The notes under the pieces are model-generated. The model was not told the origin of the DNA. It saw only the letters and a program-made list of their open reading frames with translations, and ran no database searches. A program made the position numbers and the translations under genes. From Blastomyces gilchristii SLH14081 (Eukaryota > Ascomycota > Eurotiomycetes > Onygenales > Ajellomycetaceae): a DNA stretch of 64,000 nt. The stretch covers positions 848,828 to 912,827 of the forward strand of contig NW_003101665.1 of the NCBI RefSeq assembly GCF_000003855.2, given 5' to 3'. Positions within the stretch are counted from its first letter, which is position 1. Every line of letters begins with the position of its first letter. Positions 61,963-64,000 of this stretch are shown here, piece by piece.

Positions 61963-62495
61963 TATAATATAACAGAACTGAAGCAGTGACTAGTCAGTAG
62001 TATTATATAGAGATAGTTATTTAAGAAGTTATATAAGTAAGCTTGACTATCTTGCTTAAATAGTAAGCTTATAGACTACAGAGTTATTATAAGAATATCA
62101 CAGATATAATACTTAGTATACTAAGAAGATTGTATAAGATATACAGTAACTCTTATATATATTTCAGTAGAAGAAAAATGAATCACTGACTTCTTTGATA
62201 AGAAGTCAGTATCTAGTTATTCTATATAGACAATGAGTGAATACTCTTTCCTCATTTCATGAGTGAGAATAGTCAGAGCAATACCTCAGCAGTGTCTCAT
62301 TACCAAGGAAGAGTAATCTGCTGACCTCATATAGAAGCAGGGTTCTCATATCCATCAATCGGATCTTCCTATGATATATCCGAATGATGTCATAGGGTGG
62401 TTGGAAACCGGTTCGGACGGGATGGAATCATCCGCATGGGATCGATGGGCCGTGTGGAACCGCAACGGGGCCTTGGCGCGGCCGGGAGCGTGACA
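61963..62495 (-). repeat. Right (5') LTR of gypsy D (533 bp)
   Basis: Starts TATAATATAACAG, which is TGTAATGTGACGG with every G at mutated positions turned to A, and ends GCGTGACA. The inner half is mutated; from about 62260 outward it is GC-rich and unmutated. Confidence 0.92.
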
Positions 62496-62500
62496 AGATA

Positions 62501-62547
62501 TCAGACATTTTCAACTGTATTCAACTATTATTAAATCTATAACAGTA
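62501..62547 (-). mobile_element. Remnant of gypsy E beyond element D
   Basis: AT-rich 47 bp that join to 54167 when D is removed. The minus strand then reads LNTVENV...YLLKINLLSEY, matching the KIDLxSAY motif A region of a gypsy polymerase. E ends abruptly where GC-rich sequence starts. Confidence 0.65.
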
Positions 62548-62730
62548 AACGTTCAGACGGTGAGTACGCGGCCGCATCCGGCCCTTGCCCTTGCGCCGCT
62601 TCCCCAACGGGTCTGGCGTCCCCCCGTCGACCCTGCCCATTGGCCGCGTCGACCCTGCCGTCGCCTGTTCGGGTTTGGCGCCCCTCGAGCTCGCCGCTTT
62701 GAGTTACATCATCGATCTGTTCCAGGAGCC

Positions 62731-62738
62731 TATATAAG
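62731..62738 (+). promoter_or_regulatory. TATA box with downstream pyrimidine tract
   Basis: TATATAAG followed by CTCCTCTTCCCTCTTCGACC, the layout of a fungal core promoter on the plus strand. Confidence 0.5.
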
Positions 62739-63194
62739 ATCGCTCCTCTTCCCTCTTCGACCACGCACCTTCCATCTTCTCAATTTTTTCTCTCCTCGCC
62801 TCGCTCCCTCCCCTTTCCCCTTACTGCTTCCCCCTTTCGCCCTCCCACAGCCTGCTGCAGCATCGCCAAAAAAAACATCTGCCGATCTTCCTTCCTCGCG
62901 GTTCCCATTCCCCCCCAAACGAAATCCCTTCTAGGCTCCCCGTCCGCTCCCGCCTTTCCCCCTATTCTCTGTCGTCTTGGAAGGACTGTGTCAATCTAAA
63001 GATTACATTTACACGACACACGCACCGCCTCTGCTTGAGGACAACAGGCTTTACTCTCTCTGAGTGTTTCCCTCGCTCCCTGTGTGCCTCTCATGTCCCC
63101 TTGCAAGGGGCTTTCTCCGAGTCTCGTGCGATAACATCCCCATTTCCTCACATTTCTTCTTCTAGCTCTCTTTCCATCCGAACTCCAATTTCGG

Positions 63195-63430
63195 CACATG
63201 CGCGCTATGCTAATAACCAATGGCAGAAATCCCTCACGTCGGCGAAACCCGAGGTTGCTTGGATCCAACATCCCGCCAGCGGCGTAGCGACACTCGGCTG
63301 GACACTGGGATGTAACATGGGACGCGCGTTCCTATCATTGCGGGTGCATGCCCGTTGTGCTCTTGGCCAATGGCAAAAATCCCTCATGCCGGCGAAACCC
63401 GAGATTACGTGGATCCAACGAGCCCCCTTC
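63195..63430 (+). repeat. Tandem repeat, 150-bp period
   Basis: The segment CCAATGGCAGAAATCCCTCA at 63217 recurs as CCAATGGCAAAAATCCCTCA at 63367, followed in both by GCGAAACCCGAG and TGGATCCAAC. Each copy carries a CCAAT box. The unit boundaries are approximate. Confidence 0.85.
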
Positions 63431-64000
63431 CCTGCGACGTAGCGAGATTACGAGGCACGCGACAGAACGCTACGAGGTGACGTGGGAGGGGGTGTGGACG
63501 CAAAGTGCCGCCTTCGCTGAGCCTCCGGCTGGTATCGATAGTTCCGTTGGCCCCTCTGAAATGTTGGCCGTGGATCCTTGTATCCAAGCGCGGTATCCCG
63601 TCTTCGCATTGCCTGCCACGCCCAGGCCCACGATTCTGTTGATTGGCGAGGGGTGTCGGCAAAACCGACGCTGAGCTGTTTGCAGCTGAGGGCGCGAGGG
63701 AACCGGGGGCGCAGTGATCGTGTGACGATGAGATGGGGCCTCCTGCATAATCCAAGGCCGTGGGCGCCAGCGCATGTGCCTGTTATTCCGTACTTAATTC
63801 GTCGACGATTCTCCGCCCCCATGACCAACCTGTGTCCATCCTCGTGGATAACGCAAGCTTGTCTCGCTCGTTTCCGGGCGTGTGCTCGATGGTGAACTTT
63901 CGATGGTCCTTAGCTCAGGCCTGATCAACGGTGTGGTCTGGAGGAACCCTGGCTCAATGTTGCATTCATTTGTTGCATGGCGATCGATTACCGTTTTGCG

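Larger units (their letters stand above)
54168..62495 (-). mobile_element. Ty3/gypsy LTR retrotransposon D, complete, carrying a MITE
   Basis: Perfect 5-bp duplication AGATA (54163-54167 and 62496-62500). LTRs of 533 bp lie at 54168-54700 and 61963-62495; ends are TGTAATGTGACGG ... GCGTGACA. On the minus strand the reverse transcriptase reads INKIL, then YLNNILIF (59761-59774), KYSFYIQKIDFLDYII and FLEFVNFYR. The integrase reads HFMKMTRYISIHKKIKASEL (about 58010-58075) and, after the MITE, STAFHLQIDDQTEYWNQTLE (about 57310-57400). Stops are numerous. Without the MITE it is about 7.8 kb. It inserted into the reverse transcriptase of E, close to motif A. Confidence 0.92.
62548..64000. other. 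Unmutated GC-rich segment, possible element end or gene promoter
   Basis: Rich in CG dinucleotides and in sharp contrast with its left neighbour. It holds a TATATAAG box (62731), a long pyrimidine-rich tract (62745-62940) and a tandem repeat. Overlapping open frames on both strands result from high GC content and show no family. It may be the promoter or leader of a gene, or the LTR or 5' end of an element lying to the right. Confidence 0.5.

Noticed and set aside
62560..63895. Several overlapping frames on both strands
   Set aside because: High GC content keeps stops rare in all frames; they overlap one another and the 150-bp repeat, and none shows a recognisable domain.
1..64000. CRISPR arrays or bacterial-type operons
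   Set aside because: No regularly spaced short repeats with unique spacers. The tandem repeats found (43 bp, 150 bp, 155 bp) have two or three contiguous copies, and gene structure is fungal with introns.

Overview
The window looks like nuclear DNA of a filamentous ascomycete. Genes carry short GT-AG introns, many transposons show C-to-T decay of the kind made by repeat-induced point mutation (RIP), and the base composition switches sharply between AT-rich and GC-balanced blocks. The short motif TACGGAGTA recurs between genes. My best inference is the Eurotiomycetes, probably Onygenales (Blastomyces/Emmonsia/Histoplasma type), because of the strong AT isochores full of Ty3/gypsy elements. I cannot prove the species from sequence alone.

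Layout. 1-18.7 kb: AT isochore made of three minus-strand Ty3/gypsy elements. A (1-4568) is cut by the window edge. C (4797-17693, TSD TATTA) carries the complete element B (5077-12332, TSD GAATC) inside its left LTR. 18.7-19.2 kb: a 506-bp hAT-type MITE sits exactly on the isochore edge. 19.2-37.6 kb: GC-balanced block holding five genes: a Zn2Cys6 regulator of Pro1/NosA type (27455-29743, +), a CSA/ERCC8 WD40 protein (31623-33214, -), an unrecognised 210-residue conserved-looking protein (33488-34174, +), a small secreted Cys-rich peptide (34874-35146, +), and the meiotic recombination factor Mnd1 (36317-37086, +). A very long gene-free stretch (19.2-27.4 kb) precedes the regulator.

37.4-48.3 kb: a minus-strand Ty1/copia element, its 3' LTR unmutated beside mnd1. 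It is interrupted by an 8-kb LINE (19-bp TSD), which in turn carries a 377-bp tRNA-derived SINE (13-bp TSD). 48.3-62.5 kb: a decayed gypsy element E hit by MITE copy 2 and by the complete gypsy element D (54168-62495, TSD AGATA), which itself carries MITE copy 3 inside its integrase. 62.55-64.0 kb: unmutated GC-rich DNA with a TATA-type promoter and a 150-bp tandem repeat, identity unresolved.

The most interesting signals are these. (1) The mutation signature hits CpC and CpG and largely spares CpA, unlike classic Neurospora RIP. (2) The outer ends of almost every element escape mutation. (3) The SINE and the LINE beside it share a related 3' end and the same (AAT)n tail, so the LINE may be the SINE's mobilising partner. 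(4) A 506-bp MITE family has three perfect 8-bp target duplications. (5) A knottin-like secreted peptide lies in the small gene island. All positions and alignments were worked out by eye; homology calls rest on recognising family motifs, not on database searches.
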